A stretch of DNA of 64,000 bases from Leptolyngbya iicbica LK (GCF_004212215.1 NZ_QVFV01000012.1:1-64000), one strand, 5' to 3'. Shown: positions 47,347 through 56,944, counted from the stretch's first letter. Translations and numbers: made by a program. Notes: generated by a model from the sequence alone, not told the origin.

Positions 47347-48345
47347 ATGACAAGTATGCCGGATCGCGTGGTTTTGATTGGGGTTGCTGGCGACTCTGGA
47401 TGTGGTAAGTCCACGTTTTTGAGACGACTTGCCGACCTGTTTGGTGAGGAATTTATTACCGTCATCTGTCTGGATGACTATCACAGCCTTGATCGAAAGC
47501 AGCGCAAAGCGGCTGGTGTTACGGCTTTGAATCCGAAGGCCAACAACTTCGATTTGATGTACGAGCAAATCAAGTCGCTGAAAGCGGGCAACTCTATTGA
47601 TAAGCCAATTTATAACCACGAGACGGGTGAAATTGACCCTCCTGAGCGCGTCGATCCCAATCACATTGTGGTCGTCGAAGGGTTACACCCCATGTATGAT
47701 GAGCGGGTGCGTGAGCTCCTCGACTTTAGCGTGTATCTCGATATTCACGACGATGTCAAGATTGCTTGGAAGATCAAGCGTGACATGGCTGAGCGGGGTC
47801 ATACCTACGAGGACGTTCTTGCTTCCATCAATGCTCGCCGCCCTGACTTCGAAGCCTATATCGACATCCAAAAGCAGTATGCCGATGTGGTGATTCAGAT
47901 TTTGCCGACGCAACTGATTCCCAACGACGAAGAGAAGAAGATTTTGCGCGTGCGTCTGTTGCAGAAAGAAGGCATTGAGGGCTTCGACCCGGTATACCTG
48001 TTTGACGAAGGCTCCACGATTGACTGGATTCCTTGCGGTCGTAAGTTGACCTGTTCCTATCCCGGCATTCGGATGCACTATGGTCCGGATAGCTACTACG
48101 GTAACGAAGTGTCGGTGCTTGAAATTGACGGTCAGTTTGAGCGTTTGGAAGAACTGATTTATGTCGAAAGCCACCTCAGCAATACGTCCACTAAGTATTA
48201 CGGTGAGATGACTGAGTTGCTGCTTAAGCACCGTGAGTATCCAGGTTCCAACAATGGCAGTGGTTTGTTCCAAGTCTTGGTGGGTCTGAAGATGCGCGAG
48301 AGCTATGAAAAGATCATTGCGAAAACGCCCCAAGCGGTGGGTTAA
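47347..48345 (+). CDS. prk: Phosphoribulokinase (canonical, redox-regulated)
   Basis: 332 residues. It phosphorylates ribulose-5-phosphate to ribulose-1,5-bisphosphate, a committed Calvin-cycle step. Walker A is GDSGCGKST. Regulatory cysteines C19 and C41 and the second pair C230/C236 are in place, so thioredoxin and CP12/GAPDH control should apply. Motifs DDYH, YNHETGEIDPPE, VEGLHPMYDERV and WKIKRDMAERG follow. The long upstream region and terminator behind show it is a single transcript. A paralogue without these cysteines lies at 2024-2980. Confidence 0.97.
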   Translation: MTSMPDRVVLIGVAGDSGCGKSTFLRRLADLFGEEFITVICLDDYHSLDRKQRKAAGVTALNPKANNFDLMYEQIKSLKAGNSIDKPIYNHETGEIDPPERVDPNHIVVVEGLHPMYDERVRELLDFSVYLDIHDDVKIAWKIKRDMAERGHTYEDVLASINARRPDFEAYIDIQKQYADVVIQILPTQLIPNDEEKKILRVRLLQKEGIEGFDPVYLFDEGSTIDWIPCGRKLTCSYPGIRMHYGPDSYYGNEVSVLEIDGQFERLEELIYVESHLSNTSTKYYGEMTELLLKHREYPGSNNGSGLFQVLVGLKMRESYEKIIAKTPQAVG

Positions 48346-48384
48346 ACCCAGCAATTGAGCGATCGCGCTAATTCAATAGAAATT

Positions 48385-48426
48385 AAACGGGCGGTGAGGA
48401 GCACTCATCGCCCGTTTTGTTTTTGT
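48385..48426 (+). terminator. Rho-independent terminator of prk
   Basis: AAACGGGCGGTGAG (48385-48398) pairs with CTCATCGCCCGTTT with one mismatch, followed by the T-rich TTTGTTTTTG. It is 40 bases after the prk stop. Confidence 0.85.
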
Positions 48427-48500
48427 GCGGGGTGAGAAACCTGGCCAGCACACACTGATCTACTACGGTTGCGGCTTGGCCAAAGCACGGTAGTTGCGGT

Positions 48501-49286
48501 CTAGTCAGCGGTCTCGGGCTCCGTTGGCAAGACCCTGACTGTGCCCGACAGTTTGAGTTTCTGATCGGCGACCTGACAATCGATCAGGGTCACTTCATCC
48601 CCCAGGTCAATTTCAAAGCCGTGCAGGTCAGACAAGGGGATGCTGGTGGGGGCGGTGCTGGTCTCGTCGGCGAGCCAGTGGGGATTATCGAGACAGAGTC
48701 GATGACCGTCGCGAATCGACAGTTGCGTGCTGATGGCGATCGCGGCCACCGTCGGGACCTTGGGCTGTAGCCGTAGAATAACTTGGTCAGCTTGGATGGC
48801 AGCCTCGGCCTGGTAGTGAGTATGCACGGTGCGATCGGGCAGCGAGTCGAGGACTGCTTGCAGTGGGGCAGCTTCTGGCTGAGAACGAGCCAGTAGCTGC
48901 AAAAAGTCATAGAGTCCTTCCCCCAAGAGGGGGGATTGCAGCGAGTCATTGAAATCAGCTTCGGTCAGCTCGACGGCTCCATGAATGGGGAAGGGGGCCA
49001 ACAAGCGCAAAGGTTTACGGCGTATCACCTGGCCTAAATTGACGCGAATGCCAGAAGCGGTGACGGTGGCTTGGCTGAGATGAATGCCTTGATAAATCGC
49101 CTTTTGGGCGGAGAGGGCGATTTCAGGGATGTGGCCGGATAGAATTTCGCGATCGCGCCCCTGCACCTCAAATTGCAGATTTTCCACATGGTCAAGCTGT
49201 GTTGTGAGCCAGAACCGAATGGCTGGGGGCAGCACCCGACTAATCATCCGACTGCCACGGGGTTGGGTCGAAGACGCTTTTTCCAC
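48501..49286 (-). CDS. DUF2993 domain-containing protein
   Basis: 261 residues. The family pattern is seen in LEFEVQGRDREILSG-like spacing at about 38-52, GIHLSQATVTASGIRVNLGQ and PLRLLAPFPIHGAVELTEAD. DUF2993 (LmeA-like) proteins resemble lipid-binding TULIP-fold proteins and are common in cyanobacteria and actinobacteria; the function here is unknown. No signal peptide is obvious. It is convergent with prk. Confidence 0.85.
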   Translation of the reverse strand: MEKASSTQPRGSRMISRVLPPAIRFWLTTQLDHVENLQFEVQGRDREILSGHIPEIALSAQKAIYQGIHLSQATVTASGIRVNLGQVIRRKPLRLLAPFPIHGAVELTEADFNDSLQSPLLGEGLYDFLQLLARSQPEAAPLQAVLDSLPDRTVHTHYQAEAAIQADQVILRLQPKVPTVAAIAISTQLSIRDGHRLCLDNPHWLADETSTAPTSIPLSDLHGFEIDLGDEVTLIDCQVADQKLKLSGTVRVLPTEPETAD

Positions 49287-49641
49287 CGCTATGATGCCTC
49301 ACTCACACACTGTATCCATCGTCATTCAACCACGTTGTTGGGGAGGCTGTGACGGGCAAAAATTGCGATCGCACGAGCGGGCGAGATCAAAATGTCAGGA
49401 AACATAGACATACAAAAGGGATTGATCCTAGAATGTCATGAAAATATGACATAACGATCCCCGAAACTGCCTTGCTTTCATGGAGACGCCATTAGTCAAG
49501 GCTTTCAAGGGTTGATTTGATTCTGCTGGATCTGTCATAGTGTCACCAAATTTCGATCCCCGCATCGTGATTTTGATCCCCGCTGAATGTTGACGGCAAT
49601 ATTGAGGCGGCAGTCCTACAAATTTAGGAGGAGTGAATCTT
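49287..49641. promoter_or_regulatory. Upstream region of DUF4912 gene with direct and inverted repeats
   Basis: About 355 bases. ATGTCAT/ATGACAT (49433-49452) is an inverted repeat with a 6-base spacer. GATCCCCG occurs at 49456, 49555 and 49575, the last two exactly 20 bases (about two helical turns) apart. The sites look like regulator binding positions, but I cannot name the regulator. Confidence 0.4.
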
Positions 49642-50922
49642 ATGTCCGAGTCGATTCCAGCACTTGAGGATATGACCCTTCGACAGCTCCGCAAGGTGGC
49701 TAGCGAATACGAAGTTTCTCGCTATAGCCGCATGCGTAAATCTGAGCTGATCGAAGCCATCATGGCCGCTCAGACCCGCCGGACCTCCTCGATGCCGACC
49801 CCAACGGCAGCAGTAGAAGGCCAGACCGAGGTTGAGGCATCGAAGTTTGCGCCGGCGACGGAGCCAATTCCGGCTGAAGCCTTGGCTTCCGTGGATGAAG
49901 GGCTGCCTGACCTGCCTAGCGGCTATGGCGAGAGTCGCATCGTCTTGATGCCCCGTGATCCGCAATGGGCTTATGCCTATTGGGATATTCCCAACGATCA
50001 CAAAGAGGAACTGCGCCGCCAAGGGGGGGCACGTTTAGCATTGCGCTTTTACGATGTGACCGACATTGATATGGGCTACCAAGCGCCCCATAGCTTGCAG
50101 CAGTACGAGTGTGACGAGATGGCGCGGGAGTGGTATTTGCCCATTCCGGTGAGCGATCGCGACTACGCCATTGAAATTGGCTACCTTTGCAACGACGGTC
50201 GCTGGCTGCTGCTGGCCCGTTCTGCCCCGGTTCACATTCCCCCGGTATACCCCTCCGACTGGATCGAAGATCACTTTGCCACCGTGGGCTGGGATCAAGA
50301 TCTGCGGGGCGGCCAGATTGCGACCCTGACCCATCCGAATCGTCGGGTCGAGACGGGTGCGGGCAACCAAATTTATGATGAAATCTTCGGCATGGCCGAG
50401 TCCGCCGAAGCCCAGCGGGTGGCGGGTTCTCTCTTTGGCTCGATGCAGCATGTTCCTGGCTCGATGATCAGCTCGTTTGCGCTGCCGACCAGCTCTTACG
50501 TGTTGGCCTCAGGGATGGGCATGTGGGGCGGCGAAGTGCCCACCACAGCGCTGCCAACCACTTCGGGCATTGGTCTCAATATGTCAGGCATTGGCCTCAA
50601 CATGTCGGGCGTCGGTTTCTCTGCTTCGGCACCGCCGATTCGTCCCCGTCAGTTCTGGTTGGTCGCGGATGCTGAGCTGATTGTGTACGGCGCAACTGAG
50701 CCCGATGCGACCGTCACCATTGGCGGTAAGCCGATCAAACTCAATCCTGACGGCACGTTCCGGTTCCAAATGTCCTTCCAGGATGGCTTGATTGACTACC
50801 CCATCTTTGCGGTCGCCGCTGATGGTGAGCAAAACCGCGCCATTCACATGAAGTTCAACCGGGAGACGCCCTACCGCCGCACCAACACGAAGGAAGAAGC
50901 GGTGCAAGAGTGGATGAGCTAG
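49642..50922 (+). CDS. Rho-N / DUF4912 domain protein
   Basis: 426 residues. The N-terminal Rho-N/SAP-like helical domain (about 8-45, LRQLRKVASEYEVSRYSRMR) suggests nucleic-acid binding. DUF4912 (about 95-220) follows, with DPQWAYAYWDIP, LRFYDV and IEIGYL. A Gly/Met/Thr-rich stretch (about 275-340) includes short repeats GIGLNMS. The C-terminal part (about 345-410) is a small beta domain with GATEPDATVTIGGKPIKL, resembling the CARDB/OmpL-like adhesion folds. AGGAGG sits upstream of ATG 49642. Its function is unknown; expression is probably substantial given the strong ribosome site. Confidence 0.85.
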   Translation: MSESIPALEDMTLRQLRKVASEYEVSRYSRMRKSELIEAIMAAQTRRTSSMPTPTAAVEGQTEVEASKFAPATEPIPAEALASVDEGLPDLPSGYGESRIVLMPRDPQWAYAYWDIPNDHKEELRRQGGARLALRFYDVTDIDMGYQAPHSLQQYECDEMAREWYLPIPVSDRDYAIEIGYLCNDGRWLLLARSAPVHIPPVYPSDWIEDHFATVGWDQDLRGGQIATLTHPNRRVETGAGNQIYDEIFGMAESAEAQRVAGSLFGSMQHVPGSMISSFALPTSSYVLASGMGMWGGEVPTTALPTTSGIGLNMSGIGLNMSGVGFSASAPPIRPRQFWLVADAELIVYGATEPDATVTIGGKPIKLNPDGTFRFQMSFQDGLIDYPIFAVAADGEQNRAIHMKFNRETPYRRTNTKEEAVQEWMS

Positions 50923-50962
50923 CTCGCTGGCTCAAACCCGTTAACCAAATTAGTTGAATCCT

Positions 50963-50992
50963 GAGAGCGTTGCTAAGCAGCGCTCTTTTTTT
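50963..50992 (+). terminator. Rho-independent terminator after DUF4912 gene
   Basis: Stem AGAGCGTTGC/GCAGCGCTCT around a short TAA loop, then a run of seven T. It lies about 40 bases past the stop. Confidence 0.88.
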
Positions 50993-51157
50993 GTGGCTGA
51001 TATTGTGGCTGGTCGCAGGCGGCGAGGGGAGCGCTGAACTTCAACGAAACGCAACGATCGCGTGTCGCTGTTGCTCTCGGGGCAACCTGAACAGTATCAG
51101 GGGTGTGTTTCGTCGGGATGCATGCCTGAAGCATCATCTACCCGCAGTGTCCACATT

Positions 51158-54100
51158 ATGAATCCGCTACAAGATGTCTTCATTTCCTATGGACGGGCCG
51201 ATAGTAAGCAGTTTGCCAAGCGGTTGAACGATCGCCTCGTTGCCGAGGGGTTGGAGGTGTGGTTTGATTTTGACGACATTCCATTAGGGGTGGACTATCA
51301 AAAGCAAATTGATGACGGCATTGAAAAGGCGGACAACTTTCTCTTCATTATTTCGCCCCATGCCATTAACTCACCCTATTGCCGCTTAGAAGTGGAACTG
51401 GCCCTGCAACGGGGCAAGCGCATCATTCCGGTATTGCATGTCGAAGCGATTGACCGAGAGCTGTGGCAGCAGCGATATCCCACGGGCACGGATGCCGAAT
51501 GGGATGAGTACACCGCTGCAGGCAAACACGCCAGCTTTCCCAACATGCCGCCAGAGATTGGCAAAATTAATTGGGTGTACATGCGGGAAGACCTGGATGA
51601 TTTTGAGGCCTCTTTTCAGGGACTGCTGGCGATTTTTGCCCGCGATCGCGACTACGTCCATCACCACACGATGCTGCTGCAAGCGGCTCTGACCTGGGAA
51701 GCGCACCAGCGGCAGACCCCGTTTTTGCTGACTTCGGAGCAGCGATCGCAGGCTGAAAGCTGGCTACATCAGCGCTTTTCTGACCGCCAGCCCCCTTGTG
51801 AGCCAACGGTGTTGCATTGCGAATACATCACCGCCAGCATTAAACAGGCGCAGGGCGGCATGACAGCGGCCTTTTTGTCCTATGCAGACGAAGACAAAGC
51901 GGTGACGGAGCAGGTCCGGCAGTTGTTGATGCGGGAAGGCTTGACCGTCTGGACTAACTACACCGACTTGACGACGGGGGAAGACTTTCAAAGCGCGATT
52001 GATCGAGGCATCGAAGCCACGGACACCCTGGTGTTGGTGGTGTCGCCTGCGGCGATCGCCTCCGCTTATTGTTACCACGAAGTGCAATATGCTCTGAGCT
52101 TGCACAAACGGATTGTGCCGCTGCTGTATCAACCCGTGGCGGGGGAACCGTTGGTCGAGGACTGGGCAGCGATCCAGTCGTTGCAATATATCGATGTGAC
52201 GCACTGGAGCGCCGCGACGCCGGTGCCGCAACGGGATGAACCGGCGGTCAGCCAGTTGCTCAACATTCTGCAAACGGATGCGGGCTATTACCAACGCCAC
52301 AAAGTTGCCCTGACCCAAGCGCTCAAGTGGGATCGCCAGAGCCGTCCCCCCGGCCTCTTGCTGCGGGGCAATACTCTCCGTCAATTTGAGGGATGGTTGG
52401 CGGTCGCCCAGGAGCGATCGCAGTCCCCCGCCCTCAGCTTGCAAACGGAGTTCATCGAGGCGAGCCGCAATCAGCCTGAAGATCTCACCCTGGATGTCTT
52501 TTTGGCCTATGCGGATGAGGATGTCGAGTTTGCGGCTCAACTCAATGCGGCGCTACAAAATCAGGGAAAAAGTACCTGGTTTGATGAGGAAAGTATCGAC
52601 GCGGCAGCCGACTACCAAGCGGAACTGAACGAGGGCATTGAGCAGGCAGACAACATTGTCTTCATTGTTTCCCCAGCGGCGATCGCCCTCACGAGCTGCC
52701 TAAAGTCGCTGAGTTATGCTGCCAGCCTGGACAAACGGATCATTCCCGTACAGCTCCAGCCGGTGGAGGTGACGAGTTTGCCCCCGGCCATCCAAGCGCT
52801 AAAAGCGATTGATTTTCAGACGTATCGGAGTGACTTTTACGAAAAATACAGTGAATTAGTGCGCACCTTAGACCGCGATCGCGACCATATCCGGGGGCAC
52901 ACAAAATGGCTAAACCGCTCCCTGGAATGGGAGGCCGAGGGCCGCCCCAACGATATGCTGCTGCGGGGCAATGAATTGGCCGTGGCGGAGGGGTGGTTGC
53001 AGCAGGCGATCGCACTCCACAAGCTCCCGGTTCCTAGTGCACTCCAAAAAACTTTTTGTCAGGAAAGCCGGGCCGTGGTGGCAGCGGCAGAGCAGGCCGA
53101 AAAAGAGCGTCAGGAAAAAATATTGCGCCTCCAGCAAGAACGGGCTCAGGAAGCGGAGGCCCGGCTGAGCGCCGAACAGCGCAGTGCACGGGTGCAAAAA
53201 TTCTTTTTGGGGGCGGTGAGTGTCGGGTTTGCGATCGCCTGTGGGCTCAGTTTCTCGACCTGGAGGCAGTATCACCGTTCGTTAATCAACGAACTCGTTG
53301 CCACCACCAAATCCAGCGCCGCTTTATTTGCCTCCAATCGCAAACTGCAAGCGATCGTTGAAGCCATTCGCGCCCAAAACCAGCTCAGCCAACTGCGGGG
53401 TGAGCATCCCGACTTGGCCGCTGCCGCCGATGAAGTGCTGCAACAAGCCATCTACGGTGTGCGAGCCACCAACCAACTGGTCGGCCACGAAGACTGGGTG
53501 GTCGCCACCGCTTTTAGTCCCAACGGACAACAGTTGGCCAGTGGCGACAAAGCGGGAGTGATCAAAATTTGGCAAGCCGACGGCAAACTGCTGCATACCC
53601 TGGCCGCCCATGACCGGGGCGTCTGGGGCTTGGCCTTTAGCCCCGATGAGCAGCACCTCGTGTCCGGTGGGGCCGATCACCAAGTCCGCATTTGGGATAC
53701 CGACGGCACCCTGGTGCGCACCCTGAGCGGTCATGAAGATATTGTGGCGGGGGTAGCCTACAGTCCCGATGGTCGGGTCATTGCGTCCGTCAGTGTGGAT
53801 CAAACTCTGCGTTTGTGGACGGCAGCGGGTGAGCCCATGGGCGTGTTTGATCAAAATAAAGGCTACGTCGTCTCAGTGGCCTTTAGTCCTGACAGTCGCC
53901 AGGTGGCGGCCACCACCACCGATGGCCTGGTGACCATCTGGAACCGGACGGGAGAAAAAGTGGCCGTTTTGAAGGGGCATACTGGCCCAGTGTGGAATGT
54001 CGCCTTTAGCCCTGATGGTCAAACGATCGCGTCCGTGGGCGCCGATGGCACCATCAAACTGTGGAGCCTCGACGGCACCCTGATCAAAACCATGGAGGGC

Positions 54101-55300
54101 CATCGCGATGATGTGGAAGGGATCGCTTTCAGCCCTGATGGGCAGTACATCGTATCGGGTGGGGCCGACCATACCGTGCGGCTGTGGCGGCGGGATGGTA
54201 CCCCCATCGCCATCTTTCGCGGTCACGAAGATTGGGTCTGGTCGGTCAGCATGAGTCCCGATGGCCAAACCATTGCTTCCGGGGGGGGCGATAACTTGGT
54301 CACCCTCTGGCGCTTGAGCGACTTATTCACCACCTTAGAGGGCCATTCGACCGAGGTGTGGGATGTGGCGATGAGCCCTAACAACCAATTAATTGCCTCC
54401 GCCGTAGGAGATGGCACCGTCTGGCTGTGGGAGCGCGATGGCAGCTTGCGCCAGCAAATTAAAGCCCACACCAGCGGGATTGAACAGGTGGCCTTTAGTC
54501 CCGATAGTCAGGCGATCGCCACCGCCAGCTGGGATACGACGATCAAGCTCTGGGATTTAGCTGGCAACTTGCAGCAAACCTTTGAGGGCCACGACAACTG
54601 GGTACTGGGGGTGCGTTTCAGTCCCGATGGCCAATTGCTGGCCTCTTGCAGTGAAGACGGCACCGTGCGCATCTGGCAGCGTACCGGCGAAAGCGTGGCG
54701 GTGATGGGGGTGGGCGAAAACTATGGCGCGGCGGATGGGCTCAGCTTTAGCCCCGACGGCCAATTCATTGCCGTGGCGTTTGAAGATCACGTCGTCCGCA
54801 TTTGGGATCGCGCGGGCAACTTGGTGCAAGAACTGATCGGCCATGAGGGACCGGTCTACAGCACCGCATTTAGTCCCGATGGTCAGATGCTGGCTTCTGC
54901 CGGGGCCGATCGCACCATTCGTCTGTGGAATCGGGACGGTGAATTACTACAAACGCTCACTGGGCATGAAGACTGGGTGTGGCGAGTCGCCTTTAGCCCG
55001 GATGGGCAGACCTTAGCCTCAGGGGGCAACGATCGCACGGTTCGCCTCTGGTCGGTGGACGGCATGTTATTAAAAACTTTCCGGGGACACCAGGCGGCCG
55101 TCGAGGGGATTCAGTTCAGTCCCGATGGTCAGACCCTCGCCTCCGCCAGTTGGGACACCCGTGTCATTTTATGGAATCTGGAGGAAGCGGGGGATATTGA
55201 TCCCCTGACCTATGGCTGCGATTGGATTCGGGGATACTTAGCCCACAGTGCCGATGTAGACGATCAAGATCGGACGTTATGCGATCGGGCCGCGCCTTAA
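51158..55300 (+). CDS. Triple-TIR, membrane-anchored WD40 protein
   Basis: 1380 residues from ATG 51158. Three TIR domains lie at about 5-145, 235-350 and 443-555. Each is followed by a similar helical linker ending in a Trp-rich RGN-x-L segment. The catalytic Glu is present in TIR1 (E78) and TIR2 (E308) but is S517 in TIR3. A charged coiled coil (about 640-680) leads to one membrane span (about 682-700). Then come 14 WD40 repeats (about 774-1345), enough for two seven-bladed propellers. TIR domains can hydrolyse NAD+ or bind partners; the WD40s may sense or scaffold. The role is unknown; defence, cell death or signalling is possible. Confidence 0.9.
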   Translation: MNPLQDVFISYGRADSKQFAKRLNDRLVAEGLEVWFDFDDIPLGVDYQKQIDDGIEKADNFLFIISPHAINSPYCRLEVELALQRGKRIIPVLHVEAIDRELWQQRYPTGTDAEWDEYTAAGKHASFPNMPPEIGKINWVYMREDLDDFEASFQGLLAIFARDRDYVHHHTMLLQAALTWEAHQRQTPFLLTSEQRSQAESWLHQRFSDRQPPCEPTVLHCEYITASIKQAQGGMTAAFLSYADEDKAVTEQVRQLLMREGLTVWTNYTDLTTGEDFQSAIDRGIEATDTLVLVVSPAAIASAYCYHEVQYALSLHKRIVPLLYQPVAGEPLVEDWAAIQSLQYIDVTHWSAATPVPQRDEPAVSQLLNILQTDAGYYQRHKVALTQALKWDRQSRPPGLLLRGNTLRQFEGWLAVAQERSQSPALSLQTEFIEASRNQPEDLTLDVFLAYADEDVEFAAQLNAALQNQGKSTWFDEESIDAAADYQAELNEGIEQADNIVFIVSPAAIALTSCLKSLSYAASLDKRIIPVQLQPVEVTSLPPAIQALKAIDFQTYRSDFYEKYSELVRTLDRDRDHIRGHTKWLNRSLEWEAEGRPNDMLLRGNELAVAEGWLQQAIALHKLPVPSALQKTFCQESRAVVAAAEQAEKERQEKILRLQQERAQEAEARLSAEQRSARVQKFFLGAVSVGFAIACGLSFSTWRQYHRSLINELVATTKSSAALFASNRKLQAIVEAIRAQNQLSQLRGEHPDLAAAADEVLQQAIYGVRATNQLVGHEDWVVATAFSPNGQQLASGDKAGVIKIWQADGKLLHTLAAHDRGVWGLAFSPDEQHLVSGGADHQVRIWDTDGTLVRTLSGHEDIVAGVAYSPDGRVIASVSVDQTLRLWTAAGEPMGVFDQNKGYVVSVAFSPDSRQVAATTTDGLVTIWNRTGEKVAVLKGHTGPVWNVAFSPDGQTIASVGADGTIKLWSLDGTLIKTMEGHRDDVEGIAFSPDGQYIVSGGADHTVRLWRRDGTPIAIFRGHEDWVWSVSMSPDGQTIASGGGDNLVTLWRLSDLFTTLEGHSTEVWDVAMSPNNQLIASAVGDGTVWLWERDGSLRQQIKAHTSGIEQVAFSPDSQAIATASWDTTIKLWDLAGNLQQTFEGHDNWVLGVRFSPDGQLLASCSEDGTVRIWQRTGESVAVMGVGENYGAADGLSFSPDGQFIAVAFEDHVVRIWDRAGNLVQELIGHEGPVYSTAFSPDGQMLASAGADRTIRLWNRDGELLQTLTGHEDWVWRVAFSPDGQTLASGGNDRTVRLWSVDGMLLKTFRGHQAAVEGIQFSPDGQTLASASWDTRVILWNLEEAGDIDPLTYGCDWIRGYLAHSADVDDQDRTLCDRAAP

Positions 55301-55479
55301 CTTAGCAGGCCGGGATTGCTCAGTCGCCAACCCGGTCATCCTGTATCCGCACTCAGCCCGTCGAACCAATCCAGGCAATGTTTAAGGGGGAACAGGTTTT
55401 GCTAACCAAACTGGGTATCAGTCAGCGGCTCGATGGCCTTCTCGGTAAAATCTCGCCAACCGATTGCAGGCGAGCCTGA

Positions 55480-56025
55480 TCAGATCCCCGGTTCCGTATC
55501 TCGCAGGCGACGCATCAACCAATCAAACCGAATACCACCGAGCTTCATGTTGTCTGCCATATCCGACGACAGCAGCGCTTGATTGAGTTCGGTGGGCTCC
55601 CAAAATTCCGCCTCCAAATGCTTGACCGTGCCCCTCAGACGAATCGACAACAGGGTTGCTAGAGATTGATACCAGCGTTTCGCAAAGCCAATATCCTGAT
55701 CAAGCTTGCGGTTTAGCACCGATCGCTCCACCATGAGCACCACCGACGGTTCACTCGCAGTCACCGTCGCCGACGGTGGCAAATGATCGACAAATGACAT
55801 TTCGCCCATCACCTCACCGCTCGACAGACGCGCGATGTAAGCCTTGGGAGAATGGTCTAGCGACACCAAAAACTGCCCTGTCAAGATCAGGTAGATCGCG
55901 TCAATCAATTCCCCTTCACGAATCAAGACTTCACCATCGGCGAGTTCACGTCGGGTTCCTGCAGTCACTAGCCAATCCACATCTTCGTCTTCCAAGATGC
56001 CTAATATAAATAGAATGCGTTCCAT
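55480..56025 (-). CDS. Cyclic-nucleotide-binding-fold protein, lacking the usual phosphate-binding Arg
   Basis: 181 residues. The cNMP-binding beta roll (about 20-120) is clear: DGEVLIREGELIDAIYLILTGQ, then GEVMGEMSFVDHLPPSATVTA. The Arg that contacts the phosphate in the usual RSA motif is Pro here, so canonical cAMP binding is doubtful. The C-terminal 60 residues are helical without a recognisable helix-turn-helix. It is probably a signalling scaffold rather than a transcription factor. It is the only gene between the TIR-WD40 gene and the divergent DUF155 gene. Confidence 0.82.
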   Translation of the reverse strand: MERILFILGILEDEDVDWLVTAGTRRELADGEVLIREGELIDAIYLILTGQFLVSLDHSPKAYIARLSSGEVMGEMSFVDHLPPSATVTASEPSVVLMVERSVLNRKLDQDIGFAKRWYQSLATLLSIRLRGTVKHLEAEFWEPTELNQALLSSDMADNMKLGGIRFDWLMRRLRDTEPGI

Positions 56026-56132
56026 GGCTTAAATCTGTCCTAAGTGGATTGATCGTCGCTTAACGGCTAATTGCTTCGCAGCAGCAGGTACAAGATGTGG
56101 GACGAGATACTTACGGTTAATAACGAGTTGCA

Positions 56133-56942
56133 GTGTTGTTTACAGATATCGATGCGGTAGAAGTCCGAGCCTATTTCCTTGGGCAAAAAGTTGACTTACA
56201 ACCCTTTACTCAAACGGCCCCGCTGGCGGTAGATCCCCTGACAATTCATAGTGGTGACGACAATTGTGTCGTCTTATTTGATTATGGAGTGGCGGTCTTA
56301 TTCGGCTTTTCTGGCATTGAGGAAGCTAAGTTTTTGAACGATATTCAAGGACTGATTGTAAGCCCGTTTGACAAACCTGAGACAGAAGACGTGCTAATTC
56401 GTCAGGCCCCGGTTAATGAAGGCAAAGTCGAAGGCGGGGTGATTTTGGTGCCGCAGTTTGATGTTCCCGTATTGCAACTGGTGGCTCATGTCTTAGCCAA
56501 GAGCGTGGTGCTGGATCAGTATGAGGCCGAAACGGCGCAAGTCTTTGATTTGATTGAACCCTTTGCGGCTAGCCTCCAGCAGCCCAAGTCGCCCCGCCAC
56601 GGGGCCAAGATTTTGCTCAATCAAATTGGCAACTCATTGCTCATCCATCACAAAATTGTGGGTCGGGTGGAAATCGTCGATAAGCCGGAACTGCTGTGGG
56701 AATATCCCGAACTGGATCGGTTTTATGCCCGAGTTGAGGATGAGTATGAAATTCGGGAACGGCACTCATCTCTAGACCGCAAGCTGGATCTGGTGTCGCG
56801 TACGGCTGAGACCGCGCTGGACATTCAGCAACAAAATACGGGCCTGCGGCTGGAATGGTATGTCGTGATCTTAATTGTGATTGAAGTTCTGTTATCGGTT
56901 TATGAGCTGATAATGATGAATAAATCCCTGACAGGAGGATAA
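56133..56942 (+). CDS. RMD1/DUF155 family protein
   Basis: 269 residues from GTG 56133. Family segments are FLGQKVDLQPF, VLFDYGVAVLFGF, HVLAKSVVLDQYE, and the C-terminal TAETALDIQQQNTGLRLEWYVVILI, which is a membrane span (about 240-262). RMD1-type proteins in yeast are linked to mitochondrial and meiotic nuclear division; the bacterial role is unknown. The next gene begins 2 bases after its stop, with AGGAGG straddling the junction, so the two are an operon. Confidence 0.86.
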   Translation: MLFTDIDAVEVRAYFLGQKVDLQPFTQTAPLAVDPLTIHSGDDNCVVLFDYGVAVLFGFSGIEEAKFLNDIQGLIVSPFDKPETEDVLIRQAPVNEGKVEGGVILVPQFDVPVLQLVAHVLAKSVVLDQYEAETAQVFDLIEPFAASLQQPKSPRHGAKILLNQIGNSLLIHHKIVGRVEIVDKPELLWEYPELDRFYARVEDEYEIRERHSSLDRKLDLVSRTAETALDIQQQNTGLRLEWYVVILIVIEVLLSVYELIMMNKSLTGG

Positions 56943-56944
56943 CT

